A model generated the notes under the pieces. The model ran no database searches. It was given only the letters and a program-made list of their open reading frames with translations, and was not told the DNA's origin. A DNA stretch of 64,000 nt, taken from Marinococcus luteus (GTDB lineage Bacteria > Bacillota > Bacilli > Bacillales > Marinococcaceae). Within the stretch, counting starts at the first letter, position 1; every line of letters begins with the position of its first letter. The stretch is from assembly GCF_900106595.1 (NCBI RefSeq), contig NZ_FNNC01000001.1, positions 372,001-436,000 of the forward strand, read 5' to 3'. The position numbers were made by a program, and so were the translations under genes. Below, piece after piece: positions 18,343 through 27,614 of this stretch.

Positions 18343-18921
18343 ATGATGAAATCTATATCTAAAATTGACCGAAGAGTAAAGTATACAAAAGCAGCTCTTA
18401 GAAAAAGCTTATTTGAATTAATGCAGGAGAAATCCATTACATCGATCACGGTCACGGAGCTTTGTAAGCAGGCCGATATCAACCGTAACACCTTTTACTC
18501 TCATTATCGGTCCCCCGATGAATTACTTTCCAGTATTGAAGGGGAGTTCACCCGGGCTTTTATTCATAAAGTGGAACAGTCTCTCGACCATCCTCGATAT
18601 AACGATCTCATGTACAGGCTGTGTGCCTACCTTGAACAGAACCGGGACACATGCAGGGCCCTGGTTAGCCTTGAAAACAACCAGGAGGATGTATTTGCCC
18701 GTATTCATCATTACTTTCGTCCTCGTATCGTAAAAAAATGGGCCGCGGAAAGCGTCCTGGACTACTCAAAGGTGGATTCGTTTTATGTGTTTATTGCAGG
18801 AGGGAGCGGGGCTCTCATTAAAGAGTGGGTGGAAACGGATTTTCAGCAAAGTCCGGAAGAGATTTCGAGCATGATCGAAAATATTATGATTACCCTGCAT
18901 AAGCATATGCTTTACAATTAA
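18343..18921 (+). CDS. TetR/AcrR family transcriptional regulator
   Basis: 192 residues. The N-terminal HTH is clear (ALRKSLFELMQEKSITSITV then LCKQADINRNTFYSHY). The C-terminal part resembles the TetR_C_7 ligand domain, with a late IAGGSGALIKEWVETDFQQS. ATGATG at 18343 follows AGGGAGAA. Divergent from the cytochrome P450, so probably its regulator. Confidence 0.88.
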   Translation: MMKSISKIDRRVKYTKAALRKSLFELMQEKSITSITVTELCKQADINRNTFYSHYRSPDELLSSIEGEFTRAFIHKVEQSLDHPRYNDLMYRLCAYLEQNRDTCRALVSLENNQEDVFARIHHYFRPRIVKKWAAESVLDYSKVDSFYVFIAGGSGALIKEWVETDFQQSPEEISSMIENIMITLHKHMLYN

Positions 18922-18983
18922 TGTTTGTATTCTGATAGAAAGATAACATGGTGAAATGTGCTGTTTTAGAAAGGAGCATTCAT

Positions 18984-19457
18984 ATGGAGACAGTATACCT
19001 TGCCGGCGGCTGTTTATGGGGCGTGCAGGCGTTTATTAAAACGCTGCCTGGCGTGGAGTTTACAGAGGCGGGCAGAGCAAATGGAAGCAGTTATACACTG
19101 GACGGTGACTATGATGGCTACGCTGAATGCGTGAAAACGGGGTTTGATCCGGCGGTGATCACCATCACGGAATTGATGGAATATTTATTTGAAATCATTG
19201 ATCCGTACAGCTTGAATCAGCAGGGAGAGGATATTGGGGAGAAATACAGAACCGGTGTGTACAGTGAAAAGCCGGAACATTTAACAGAAGCTGAGGCGTT
19301 TCTTCGGGAGAGAACGGATTACGACCTTATAATGGTGGAAGTGCTGCTTCTTACTAACTACATAAAAAGCGCCGAAGAGCACCAGGACAGACTGGATAAA
19401 CACCCCGGCGATTATTGTCACATTTCAAGAGGATTATTACGTAAATATAATCGGTGA
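18984..19457 (+). CDS. msrA: Peptide-methionine (S)-S-oxide reductase, short MsrA-like
   Basis: 157 residues. The catalytic motif near the N-terminus is AGGCLWGVQAF (Cys 10), where most MsrA proteins have GCFWG; the Phe-to-Leu change is unusual. Other MsrA features are a VEFTEAGRANG turn, a DYDGYAECVKTGFDP segment, and DIGEKYRTGVY. It repairs oxidised methionine. The start is ATG 18984 with AAGGAG upstream. It stands alone. Confidence 0.82.
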   Translation: METVYLAGGCLWGVQAFIKTLPGVEFTEAGRANGSSYTLDGDYDGYAECVKTGFDPAVITITELMEYLFEIIDPYSLNQQGEDIGEKYRTGVYSEKPEHLTEAEAFLRERTDYDLIMVEVLLLTNYIKSAEEHQDRLDKHPGDYCHISRGLLRKYNR

Positions 19458-19500
19458 AATCCTTTTTCTCCCCTGATGACGCCCAGGCTGGTTAGGGAGG

Positions 19501-20088
19501 CTAGAATGTAGCGAAAAAGCCTGCCAGGAACAAAACTGCGACGACAGCAGCTATCACGGTAAAACAAAAATACGTAAAAGCGATCGTTAAGGATTTCGGT
19601 CTGCTCGTATTTGCCGCAACCTGGATCGTGCCGACGGCAACGACAAATATCCAAATGAAAGAAAGCCATTCCAGTACTCTATAGACATTCGTAAATAATG
19701 CCGGAGTGCTCCCTTGCGTTAAAAACAAAAACAATCCAATAAGCGCAACCGGCAGCAAAAAAAGAGAAGGAATAATAGTTAAAATATTTACCCAGAAAGC
19801 TTTTTGATAGGAAAGGGAATGATCATATATACTGCTCGCCCCTTTCAAAATTACGGGTAATATAAAAACAGAGATCCCGCCAAACAGGACCGCCAGCACT
19901 AAAAGCCAGGGATCGTCAGAGAAAATTTGAGATTGATTAGTACCAAGGGAAATATAATTCGTAATAAACGTATGTAGAATACTGATACTCAGGATAATGG
20001 CTGCTGCCAGTGGAAGCGGGTAATGATCTGTTAAAAAAGCGAATTGCTTCCGGGGCTTAAAAGGAAGCTGAAGGATGGATGTAAACAT
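19501..20088 (-). CDS. Yip1-like integral membrane protein
   Basis: 195 residues with five hydrophobic helices (LAAAIILSISILHTFI; LLVLAVLFGGISVFILPVIL; ILTIIPSLFLLPVALIGLFLF; LSFIWIFVVAVGTIQVAA; FTVIAAVVAVLFLAGFFA). The arrangement fits the Yip1/DUF1282 family. An AGGAGG precedes ATG on the minus strand (20093-20098). It is convergent with msrA; function unknown. Confidence 0.65.
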   Translation of the reverse strand: MFTSILQLPFKPRKQFAFLTDHYPLPLAAAIILSISILHTFITNYISLGTNQSQIFSDDPWLLVLAVLFGGISVFILPVILKGASSIYDHSLSYQKAFWVNILTIIPSLFLLPVALIGLFLFLTQGSTPALFTNVYRVLEWLSFIWIFVVAVGTIQVAANTSRPKSLTIAFTYFCFTVIAAVVAVLFLAGFFATF

Positions 20089-20260
20089 AGAAGTCCTCCT
20101 GCAATTTTTGTAATTTAATTACACTTAAAACATTAATATACATTAATTGGAGTGGCAATCCTTCATTCGGTGATCTGGATGATTTCATTACTGGATATAT
20201 TTGTTAAAATAAAAGTCCAGGAATGGTTTGAACTTTTATTATTGGGGTGCGCGGACAACT

Positions 20261-20533
20261 ATGAATAAATTCTGGGATGTTTTATATACTTCTGTCGTCA
20301 GCTTTTGGGTGTTTGGAACTGTGACTCTTATTACCTGGCTGAGTGTTACCGGTTATTTGGGCCGTGTGTATGCCAGTATGCTGTATAACGGCGTATTCGC
20401 TTTAGCGAGCTTATATTTATGTGTGGTTAACTGGGAAAATAAATTCAAAAAGAATTCTGTTATTTTCCTTGTCGGCTCCTTTTACTCCCTGACAGGGGTT
20501 ATTCTAATTTTCTACTACCGAATCCTTGCTTAA
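20261..20533 (+). CDS. Small membrane protein, unknown
   Basis: 90 residues with three hydrophobic segments (VVSFWVFGTVTLITWLSV; MLYNGVFALASLYLCVV; SVIFLVGSFYSLTGVILIFY). Only a weak GGGGTG precedes ATG 20261. No family recognised; stands alone. Confidence 0.5.
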   Translation: MNKFWDVLYTSVVSFWVFGTVTLITWLSVTGYLGRVYASMLYNGVFALASLYLCVVNWENKFKKNSVIFLVGSFYSLTGVILIFYYRILA

Positions 20534-20753
20534 ATAGTTACATAGGAGAACACTTTTAGCTTTTACGCTCGACTCGAGTTCTATATATCGTTAGCTGTGT
20601 AAAAAGTACAATAGTACAAAAGAAACGTCAATAACATTTATAGCGGGGAGACACCTCTTAAAAATCCTTTAATAAAGTTCAATTCTGACGATTTACCCGA
20701 AAGGGGGAAGGGAAGAGGAAAAAGTCAGCAATACTAACCAATGGAGGGGTTGG

Positions 20754-20945
20754 ATGAAAAGTACAAAATCCATTCTTTATTTGTATGGAATATTTTTATT
20801 CCTTTCATGGAATCTGGTGCTTTTACTGGACCAGACCCACTACGATGCAACGTACAGGATAGAAGGTATTTTATTTATGACTGCGGTGGTGGCGGTGTTA
20901 TTTATATGTAATTTCTTTTATCACAGGAAGCGGACGGCAGAGTAA
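20754..20945 (+). CDS. Small two-helix membrane protein
   Basis: 63 residues with two hydrophobic helices (ILYLYGIFLFLSWNLVLLL and ILFMTAVVAVLFICNFFY) and a basic tail RKRTAE. SD GGAGGGG lies just before the ATG. A terminator follows at 20966, supporting a real transcript. Unknown function. Confidence 0.6.
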   Translation: MKSTKSILYLYGIFLFLSWNLVLLLDQTHYDATYRIEGILFMTAVVAVLFICNFFYHRKRTAE

Positions 20946-20965
20946 CGGCGCAGCAGTGCATAACG

Positions 20966-21000
20966 ATGGTTCCCCGGGACAGGAAGGGGAACCATTTTTT
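20966..21000 (+). terminator. Terminator of the small membrane gene
   Basis: ATGGTTCCCC (20966-20975) pairs perfectly with GGGGAACCAT (20986-20995), followed by T6. Confidence 0.9.
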
Positions 21001-21089
21001 CATGTACCGACGAAATTACAAAAGAATAAATTATCAAATAAAACCGGGGTTGCGAAACATTCAGGAAAGCCTTATCATAAAGTAAATAA

Positions 21090-21114
21090 TTAATTTGTTT
21101 ACACTACAAATTAA
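21090..21114. promoter_or_regulatory. Operator-like site for the ROK repressor, copy 1
   Basis: TTAATTTGT-TTACACT-ACAAATTAA is a perfect 9-base-arm inverted repeat, 38 bases before the GH31 start. It resembles XylR/ROK operators and matches a second copy at 27576-27599 ahead of uxaC. Confidence 0.7.
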
Positions 21115-21151
21115 TTAATCGGGCAGTGATTAATCCAAAGAGGGTGAATAT

Positions 21152-23506
21152 ATGTTAACGACGAAGGACCAGTTTTATTTATCAGCGCAGGAGAATAACG
21201 TGCTGGTTTTTGAATCGCATGTGCAGGAAATGTACTTTTGTGTTTATGTACTCGAAGAGAAGTTATTCCGGGTTACGCTGACGAAGGAACGGCCCGGGAT
21301 GGATATACATACATGGGCGGTGGCGCCAGGTGACACGGAGGTGCCGTTTGAAGGACTGGACCGGAATCGTCTAACTGAGCTTTTCTCGCTGCCTGATTAT
21401 GAAATATCCGAAACGCCGGAAGATTACACGATTGAAACGGCATCGCTCAAGCTGAAAATAAACATGGTTAAACTCCACTGCAGCTGGTACGACAAAACAG
21501 GCGGCAGTGACATATTAATTGCCGAAGACCGCAACACTCAGGCCTACGCGTTCCAGATTGCAGATAATGCGCCAACGGCCCACTATTTAAAGCGTAACGA
21601 CACAGACCGTTTTTACGGCTTCGGGGAAAAAACGGGAAAGGTCAACAAGCACGGCGACCGCTTCCGGATGCTCAACATTGATGCAATGGGCTACGACGCG
21701 GAAAAAACCGATCCGCTGTACAAGCATATTCCTTACTATATTACCTATTCCCCGGAAACCAACAAGGCTTACGGACTCTATTACGATGACTATAATGAAT
21801 GCGCTTTCGACATGGGGCGGGAAAAAGACAACTACCACGGGAAGTACCGGTATTTTCAAAGTAATTCACCCTTTTTGGACTTCTATTTTATCTTCGGACC
21901 GGACGTTGCTGACGTCACACGCCGCTTTTCCTGGCTGACCGGACGCCCGGCTTTGATGCCGAAATGGAGCATCGGCTACTCCGGATCGACGATGACCTAC
22001 ACGGACGAAGAAAAATCCCAGGAGCGCCTGATGAACTTTGTGGAGGATACCGGGAAGTATGATATCCCGTGCGAGTCCTTTCATCTGTCTTCCGGGTATA
22101 CTTCGATCAACCATAAACGGTACGTCTTCAACTGGAACTACGAAAAGTTCCCGGACCCGGTAAAGTTTACCGAAGATTTTCATGCGAACGGGATTAAAAT
22201 CATCGCTAACATCAAGCCGAGCCTGCTGATCGATCATCCGAAGCACGAGGAAGTGCTTGATAACGACTATATTATCCTGGATAAAAATGAGCGGCCGCTC
22301 CTGCAGCAGTCCTGGGATGACATGGGCGTATACCTGGATTTCACGAATGAACAGACAATTGACTGGTGGAAGGAAAACGTGAAAACGGAGCTGCTTGCAA
22401 ACGGCATCGACGCCACCTGGAACGACAACAATGAATTTGAAATCTGGGACCCGGAGGCGGACATTCATTTGTTCGGCCGCGGCGGCAAATTTCAGGAGTA
22501 CCGGGCGATCTTTCCGATGCTGATGACGAAAAGCTCGCTCGAAGCACAGACCGAATTTGACCCGGAAAAACGGCCGTATCTGATCAGCCGGGCAGGGAGC
22601 GCGGGACTCAGCAGGTATGCCCAGACGTGGACTGGGGACAACTACTCCAACTGGGAAACGCTTCAGTACAACATTAAAATGGCGATCGGCTTAAGCCTTT
22701 CCGGCATATACAACTTCGGACACGACACGGGCGGCTTTTCCGGCAATGCCCCGGAGCCGGAACTGTTTCTGCGCTGGATCCAGAGCAATATTTATTATCC
22801 GCGATTTACGATTCATTCGTGGAATGACGACCAGACGGTCAATGAACCGTGGATGTACCCGGAAATTGTCGACAAGGTCTCCGAAACCATTCACTGGCAT
22901 CAGCAGCTGTCGGGCTACATATTCTCGCTGCTGCACAAGTCGTCGGCCAGCTACGAGCCCGTGATCAAGCCGACCTTCTTTGACTTTGGCAATGACGCAG
23001 CGACGCACGCCGACAACGATGAATTCATGCTAGGTGAAGAGCTGCTTGTCTGCACGATTGTACGACCGGATGAACGCGAGCGCACCGTGTATCTGCCTGA
23101 ACATCCGCACGGCTGGTACGACATGTATACCGAACAGTGGTACGCGGGAGGGCGTAAGGTGACGGTTCCGGCCCCGCTCGAGTATACGCCGGTGATGGTA
23201 AAAGGCGGCAGCCTGGTTCCTATTGAAAACAAAGCCGGGAACCGGATCGACATGTATGTGTATCCGGGGCAAAACGGCGAACAAACGTCGTTTACGTATT
23301 ATGACGACAACGACAGGCGGCACAATTCTGAAGTGCTTTCGGTTACGTGCACGATGACAGCCGATGAAAACGGCATTCATATCGAAGCCCGTCAGGAAGG
23401 ATCGTACGACAATGGCCTTACGTCCATGCAGTTCCAGCTGCCAAAGGGAGAAAGCAGGCAGGTCTTTATCAATGGAAAAGGAGGCAAGTGGTTTTCGTGG
23501 GAATGA
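21152..23506 (+). CDS. GH31 family glycosidase (alpha-glucosidase/alpha-xylosidase type)
   Basis: 784 residues. The GH31 nucleophile motif is present in an altered form, ATWNDNNEFEIWDPE (Asp in WND), and the acid/base Asp lies in FGHDTGGFSG. Other hallmarks: RFYGFGEKTG, KWSIGYSGSTMTYTD and YYPRFTIHSWNDDQTVNEPW. No signal peptide, so the substrate is imported. It leads the operon with the TRAP transporter, controlled by the ROK operator at 21090. Sharing an operon with a TRAP importer beside hexuronate genes suggests an alpha-linked uronate-containing oligosaccharide; inference. Confidence 0.88.
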   Translation: MLTTKDQFYLSAQENNVLVFESHVQEMYFCVYVLEEKLFRVTLTKERPGMDIHTWAVAPGDTEVPFEGLDRNRLTELFSLPDYEISETPEDYTIETASLKLKINMVKLHCSWYDKTGGSDILIAEDRNTQAYAFQIADNAPTAHYLKRNDTDRFYGFGEKTGKVNKHGDRFRMLNIDAMGYDAEKTDPLYKHIPYYITYSPETNKAYGLYYDDYNECAFDMGREKDNYHGKYRYFQSNSPFLDFYFIFGPDVADVTRRFSWLTGRPALMPKWSIGYSGSTMTYTDEEKSQERLMNFVEDTGKYDIPCESFHLSSGYTSINHKRYVFNWNYEKFPDPVKFTEDFHANGIKIIANIKPSLLIDHPKHEEVLDNDYIILDKNERPLLQQSWDDMGVYLDFTNEQTIDWWKENVKTELLANGIDATWNDNNEFEIWDPEADIHLFGRGGKFQEYRAIFPMLMTKSSLEAQTEFDPEKRPYLISRAGSAGLSRYAQTWTGDNYSNWETLQYNIKMAIGLSLSGIYNFGHDTGGFSGNAPEPELFLRWIQSNIYYPRFTIHSWNDDQTVNEPWMYPEIVDKVSETIHWHQQLSGYIFSLLHKSSASYEPVIKPTFFDFGNDAATHADNDEFMLGEELLVCTIVRPDERERTVYLPEHPHGWYDMYTEQWYAGGRKVTVPAPLEYTPVMVKGGSLVPIENKAGNRIDMYVYPGQNGEQTSFTYYDDNDRRHNSEVLSVTCTMTADENGIHIEARQEGSYDNGLTSMQFQLPKGESRQVFINGKGGKWFSWE

Positions 23507-23540
23507 GTGTCGCTGAAGCTATTTAAAGGAGGGAATCACT

Positions 23541-24530
23541 GTGAAGAAATGGATCAGCCTTGTCACGATTATGGTTCTGGTTGCTTTAACAGGCTGCCAG
23601 AGCGCAAGTGGTGAAGAAGAGCAGAATTTCACGCTCGCGCACAACCAGCCGACGGATCACCCGGTGCATCAGTCGCTTGCACGGTTCGCTGAGCTCGTGG
23701 AGGAAAAATCAGAGGGAGCCATGAGCATTAAGATTTACCCGAACGGAGAGCTTGGAAGCGAGCGGGAAGTCATTGAAGGCACCCAGACCGGGGCCGTTGA
23801 TTTCAGTAAGGTAAGCGGGAGCGCCCTGGAAAGCTTTGAACCGGCCTATTCCGTCTTCAGCCTGCCGTATTTGTTTGAAAGCCAGGAAAGCTTTAAGCGT
23901 GTCATGAACAATGAAGAAGTGACAAACGACATTTATATGGAATCCGCAGACAAAGGCTTCCGCGGGCTGACGTATTATGATGCCGGCGTCCGTAACGTTT
24001 ACACGAAAAGCAGAATGATCGAAACGAGCGAGGACATGAGCGGGTTAAAAACAAGAGTACAGCCGAGTCAGACGAGCGTGCAGATGATTGAAGCGATGGG
24101 AGGCACACCGACGCCGATGAGCTACGGGGAAGTATACACCGCGCTGCAGTCGGGCGTTATTGACGCTGCCGAAAACAATGCGACGGCGCTTACGAACAGC
24201 AACCACGGGGAAGTGGCGAAAAACTATTTCTACACCGAGCATGCCATTGTTCCCGACATGCTGATTGCTAATGAAAATATTATGGAAGACATGTCTGATA
24301 GTGAGTTGCAAATTATTGAAGAAGCTGCTGAAGAGTCGACCAGCTATCATGAAGACCTGTGGAACGAGACGGTGGAGGAAGCCGAAGCGACAGCCAAAGA
24401 GGAAATGAATGTAGAGTTTTATGAAGTGGACAAACAGTCGTTTAGTGATGCAGTCCAGCCGCTGCACGAAGAGTTCCAAAACGACCCGGACACCTCTGAT
24501 ATTTACAACAAAATAAAGGAGGCCGAGTAG
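23541..24530 (+). CDS. dctP: TRAP transporter substrate-binding protein (DctP family)
   Basis: 329-residue lipoprotein: the signal ends in a lipobox VALTGCQS. The mature part has DctP-family features: FTLAHNQPTDHPVHQSL, KIYPNGELGSEREVIEGTQTG, and PMSYGEVYTALQSGVIDAAEN. The start is GTG 23541 with AAAGGAGGG. Binds the substrate outside the membrane and delivers it to DctQM. Context suggests a hexuronate or uronate-bearing sugar; inference. Confidence 0.92.
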   Translation: MKKWISLVTIMVLVALTGCQSASGEEEQNFTLAHNQPTDHPVHQSLARFAELVEEKSEGAMSIKIYPNGELGSEREVIEGTQTGAVDFSKVSGSALESFEPAYSVFSLPYLFESQESFKRVMNNEEVTNDIYMESADKGFRGLTYYDAGVRNVYTKSRMIETSEDMSGLKTRVQPSQTSVQMIEAMGGTPTPMSYGEVYTALQSGVIDAAENNATALTNSNHGEVAKNYFYTEHAIVPDMLIANENIMEDMSDSELQIIEEAAEESTSYHEDLWNETVEEAEATAKEEMNVEFYEVDKQSFSDAVQPLHEEFQNDPDTSDIYNKIKEAE

Positions 24531-24531
24531 G

Positions 24532-25026
24532 ATGCAAAAGGTCAAAATGATTCTCGACCGTGCGCTTTTAATCGTGAATGCCATTTTAATTACCTGCATG
24601 GCACTGCTTTCGATCTGGCAGGTATTTACGCGGTACATCCTGGACGCACCGAGTACCACAAGCGAAGAAATCATCCGCTTTATGCTCATCTGGTTCACGC
24701 TGCTTACAGCGGCTTACGTGTTTGGACAGAAAAAGCACATTGCGATCGTGTTTCTGGTGGAAAAGTTCCGGGAACGTTCGCAGCGCCTTATCGGGCTTGC
24801 CATTAATATTTTATGGGTGTTTTTAGGAATAGTACCGATGATTATCGGCGGCATTATTCTGCTGTCTTATACATACTCGGAAACGGCTCCGGCAACGGGC
24901 TTGTCCATGCTGTTTGTTTACAGTGCCGTGCCGGTATCGGGCGTATGTATCGTGCTGTATGCACTAATTGATATGCTTCGGGGCGGCAGCCGGATCGGCA
25001 CTGCCGGTGAGGGGGAAAAAGGATGA
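24532..25026 (+). CDS. dctQ: TRAP transporter small permease (DctQ family)
   Basis: 164 residues with four hydrophobic helices (LIVNAILITCMALLSIWQVF; FMLIWFTLLTAAYVFGQ; GLAINILWVFLGIVPMIIGG; AVPVSGVCIVLYALIDM), typical of DctQ. The SD overlaps the end of dctP, and the stop overlaps the dctM start (ATGA). Confidence 0.92.
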   Translation: MQKVKMILDRALLIVNAILITCMALLSIWQVFTRYILDAPSTTSEEIIRFMLIWFTLLTAAYVFGQKKHIAIVFLVEKFRERSQRLIGLAINILWVFLGIVPMIIGGIILLSYTYSETAPATGLSMLFVYSAVPVSGVCIVLYALIDMLRGGSRIGTAGEGEKG

Positions 25027-26321
25027 CAGTTACTGCAGGGATTTTATTATTCGCATTGCTCGGTATACTGCTCGTGTTCGGCGTGCCGATTGCGCTTGCG
25101 ATTCTGCTGAGTGCGATGGTTACCATTTCGCTTGTGATTCCGTTTGATGTGAGCATCATTATTACCGCTCAGCGGCTCGCGACAGGTGTAGACAATTTCA
25201 CCATTCTGGCGATTCCGTTGTTTGTGCTTGCAGGTATTATTATGAACAACGGCGGTATTGCTTTCCGGCTTATTAACCTGGCAAAAATCATTGTCGGCAG
25301 GCTGCCCGGATCACTCGCTCATACAAACGTTGTCGGAAACATGCTGTTCGGCTCAATTTCAGGGTCAAGTGTCGCAGCGGCTGCTGCGATGGGTAAAATC
25401 ATGACACCGATGGAAATGAGACAGAAGTACTCCCTGAGCTACTCGGCCGCGACGAATATCGCATCGGCGCCGGCAGGACTGCTGATTCCGCCAAGCTCAA
25501 TGCTGATTGTGTATTCTCTCGTCAGCGGCGGTACGTCGATTGCAGCACTGTTTATGGCCGGCTACATACCGGGGATTTTATGGGGTCTTTCTGTCATGGC
25601 CGTCGCTTACGTCTATGCGAGGAAGCATAAATATCCGGTATCCGAGAAGGTCAGCTGGAAGGACAAACTGTTTATCGTGTTTGATGCGATTCCGAGTCTG
25701 CTGTTGATCATCATCGTTATCGGCGGGATCGTTGCCGGCATTTTCACCGCCACCGAAGGCGCGGCGGTTGCCGTTATTTACGCTCTGCTGCTGTCGCTTT
25801 TATACAAGCAGCTGAAAAAAGAGCAGTTTAAAAACATTTTCAAGGAAACCATCGAAATTACGGGCATGATTCTGCTTTTGATTACAGCCTCCTCGCTGTT
25901 TTCACTCGTGATGAGCTATACCGAAATTCCGGCAGGCATCAGCAGTGCGCTTCTTTCGATCAGTGCGAACACGATCGTGATTCTGCTGCTCATCAACCTG
26001 ATTCTGCTCGTGATGGGAACGTTTATGGACATTACGCCGGCTGTGCTCATTTTCACGCCGATCTTTTTCCCGGTAGTGACCGAGCTTGGCATCGACCCTG
26101 TTCACTTTGGCATCATTATTGCCTTCAACCTTTGTATCGGCAACATCACTCCCCCGGTCGGAAGCGTACTGTTTGTCGGTACAAGCGTAGCCAATGCAAG
26201 ACTCGAAAGTGTTATCAAAACGCTGGTGCCATACTTCATCGTTCTGATTGTTATGGTGCTCGCCGTCACCTTTATTCCGCAGCTCAGCCTGTTTCTGCCT
26301 CAGCTGTTTGATTTGATGTAG
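25023..26321 (+). CDS. dctM: TRAP transporter large permease (DctM family)
   Basis: 432 residues with about 12 hydrophobic segments and the DctM signatures VFGVPIALAILLSAM, LFVLAGIIMNNGGIAFRLI, FGSISGSSVAAAAAMG and NLCIGNITPPVGSVLFVG. Forms the Na+-coupled channel with DctQ. The stop lies 7 bases from the end of the convergent ROK gene. Confidence 0.93.
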   Translation: MTVTAGILLFALLGILLVFGVPIALAILLSAMVTISLVIPFDVSIIITAQRLATGVDNFTILAIPLFVLAGIIMNNGGIAFRLINLAKIIVGRLPGSLAHTNVVGNMLFGSISGSSVAAAAAMGKIMTPMEMRQKYSLSYSAATNIASAPAGLLIPPSSMLIVYSLVSGGTSIAALFMAGYIPGILWGLSVMAVAYVYARKHKYPVSEKVSWKDKLFIVFDAIPSLLLIIIVIGGIVAGIFTATEGAAVAVIYALLLSLLYKQLKKEQFKNIFKETIEITGMILLLITASSLFSLVMSYTEIPAGISSALLSISANTIVILLLINLILLVMGTFMDITPAVLIFTPIFFPVVTELGIDPVHFGIIIAFNLCIGNITPPVGSVLFVGTSVANARLESVIKTLVPYFIVLIVMVLAVTFIPQLSLFLPQLFDLM

Positions 26322-26328
26322 CTTCGTA

Positions 26329-27501
26329 TTACTGCGGGGCGGGGAAGGAGGCGGAGTGGTCCACGTGGTGAACGCCGAGAAACTTTTTAAACGCAAGCGC
26401 TGCTGCCCCGAGCGCACAGGCGTCTTCGTTCAGGCTCGAGATTTTCAGCTCCTCGTAGTTGTTAAACTTCGACTGCAGCGACGCCTCGACACGGTCCAGG
26501 AGCTCCGGCTTGGAGGCAAACAGCGGGCTGTTAATGATGATACGCCCGGGATTGAAAATGTTAATCACATTATTCACTCCGATCGACAGGTAGAAAATGT
26601 ATTCGTCAATCTCCTGCTCAGCATCCATCGTTTCAAGATGTTTACTTACCTGCTCCTGGGTATGAAACTCATCATCGTTTTCGTGAAGCAGCTTGAAAAA
26701 TGCCTTGTTGGAGGCGTACAGCTCCCAGCAGCCGTGGTTGCCGCACGGACAGGGCTTGCCGTTCGGTTCGATGATCATATGGCCGATTTCACCGGCAAAG
26801 CCCTGATGGCCGCGGTAAATGACCGAATCCTTGACCATGCCGAGGCCGATGCCCGAGTAAAGAGTCAGGCAGAACAGGTCGGACACATGTTTTGCGTAAA
26901 CGTGCTCGGCATACACCGCCAGATTGGCGCTGTTATCCACATGAACAGGAGCGTCAAACGCTTCTTCGAGACGGGTCTTCACGTCCAGGTCAATCCATTC
27001 CTGCTTCGGGGTGTAGACGATCTGGCTGTCGTTATTCACGATCCCGTGAATGCCGACCCCGATCCCGGCGAGCGGCGGGGCGGAGGTGCCGTGCTGAAAT
27101 ACATCAATTTCTGTTTGCAGCTGATGAATTAATTCGTCAAGCATGCTTTCAAAGTGGTACGTGTCCAGATGCAGCTGCTTTTGATGAAGCCGGCGGCCCT
27201 TCAGGTCGCAAAAAATGATATTGGTGCTGAGCTCGTCAATATCCACCCCGATCGTAAAGCCGGCGCGCTCGTTCATCTCAATGATAATCGGCTTCCGGCC
27301 GGGGGTGTCGAGCGCCTCGGTTCTCGTTTCAATCACGAGCCCCTGCTCAAGCAGGTCATGAATCTGCGTGGAAATGGTCGCTTTGTTTAAACCGGTAATC
27401 CTCGCGAGTTCGCTCCGGGAGAGGGAAGCATTTTTCACGATTTCTTCGAGAATCACCCGCCGGTTTAAGTTTCGTATATAGTTCCAGTCACCTTTATGCA
27501 A
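26329..27501 (-). CDS. ROK family transcriptional repressor, XylR-like
   Basis: 390 residues. An N-terminal winged HTH (IVKNASLSRSELARITGLNK then ATISTQIHDLLEQGLV) precedes a ROK sugar-kinase-like domain with FTIGVDIDELSTNIIF and the zinc motif CPCGNHGCWELYAS. The start is TTG 27501 with AGAGGGA upstream. It lies between two sugar-acid operons, each preceded by a matching operator-like repeat (21090 and 27576), so it likely represses both until a pathway sugar acid binds. The exact inducer is unknown. Confidence 0.88.
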   Translation of the reverse strand: MHKGDWNYIRNLNRRVILEEIVKNASLSRSELARITGLNKATISTQIHDLLEQGLVIETRTEALDTPGRKPIIIEMNERAGFTIGVDIDELSTNIIFCDLKGRRLHQKQLHLDTYHFESMLDELIHQLQTEIDVFQHGTSAPPLAGIGVGIHGIVNNDSQIVYTPKQEWIDLDVKTRLEEAFDAPVHVDNSANLAVYAEHVYAKHVSDLFCLTLYSGIGLGMVKDSVIYRGHQGFAGEIGHMIIEPNGKPCPCGNHGCWELYASNKAFFKLLHENDDEFHTQEQVSKHLETMDAEQEIDEYIFYLSIGVNNVINIFNPGRIIINSPLFASKPELLDRVEASLQSKFNNYEELKISSLNEDACALGAAALAFKKFLGVHHVDHSASFPAPQ

Positions 27502-27575
27502 GGAAGATCCCTCTTTCTATTCGTACTGCGTGTGGTAGTAATATGAATGCTGCTGTGTTAAAAGTATAAATTCAA

Positions 27576-27599
27576 TAGTTTGCATAGTAAACAAATTAA
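27576..27599. promoter_or_regulatory. Operator-like site for the ROK repressor, copy 2
   Basis: TAGTTTGCATAGTAAACAAA continuing TTAA; on the minus strand it begins TTAATTTGTTTAC like the copy at 21090. It lies just upstream of the uxaC SD and about 75 bases from the ROK start, so it could regulate both directions. Confidence 0.65.
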
Positions 27600-27614
27600 T
27601 TAGGAGATGACAAC

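Noticed and set aside
26356-27132. 258-residue plus-strand frame opposite the ROK gene
   Set aside because: It is the complement of a clear ROK repressor; no SD and no recognisable domain.
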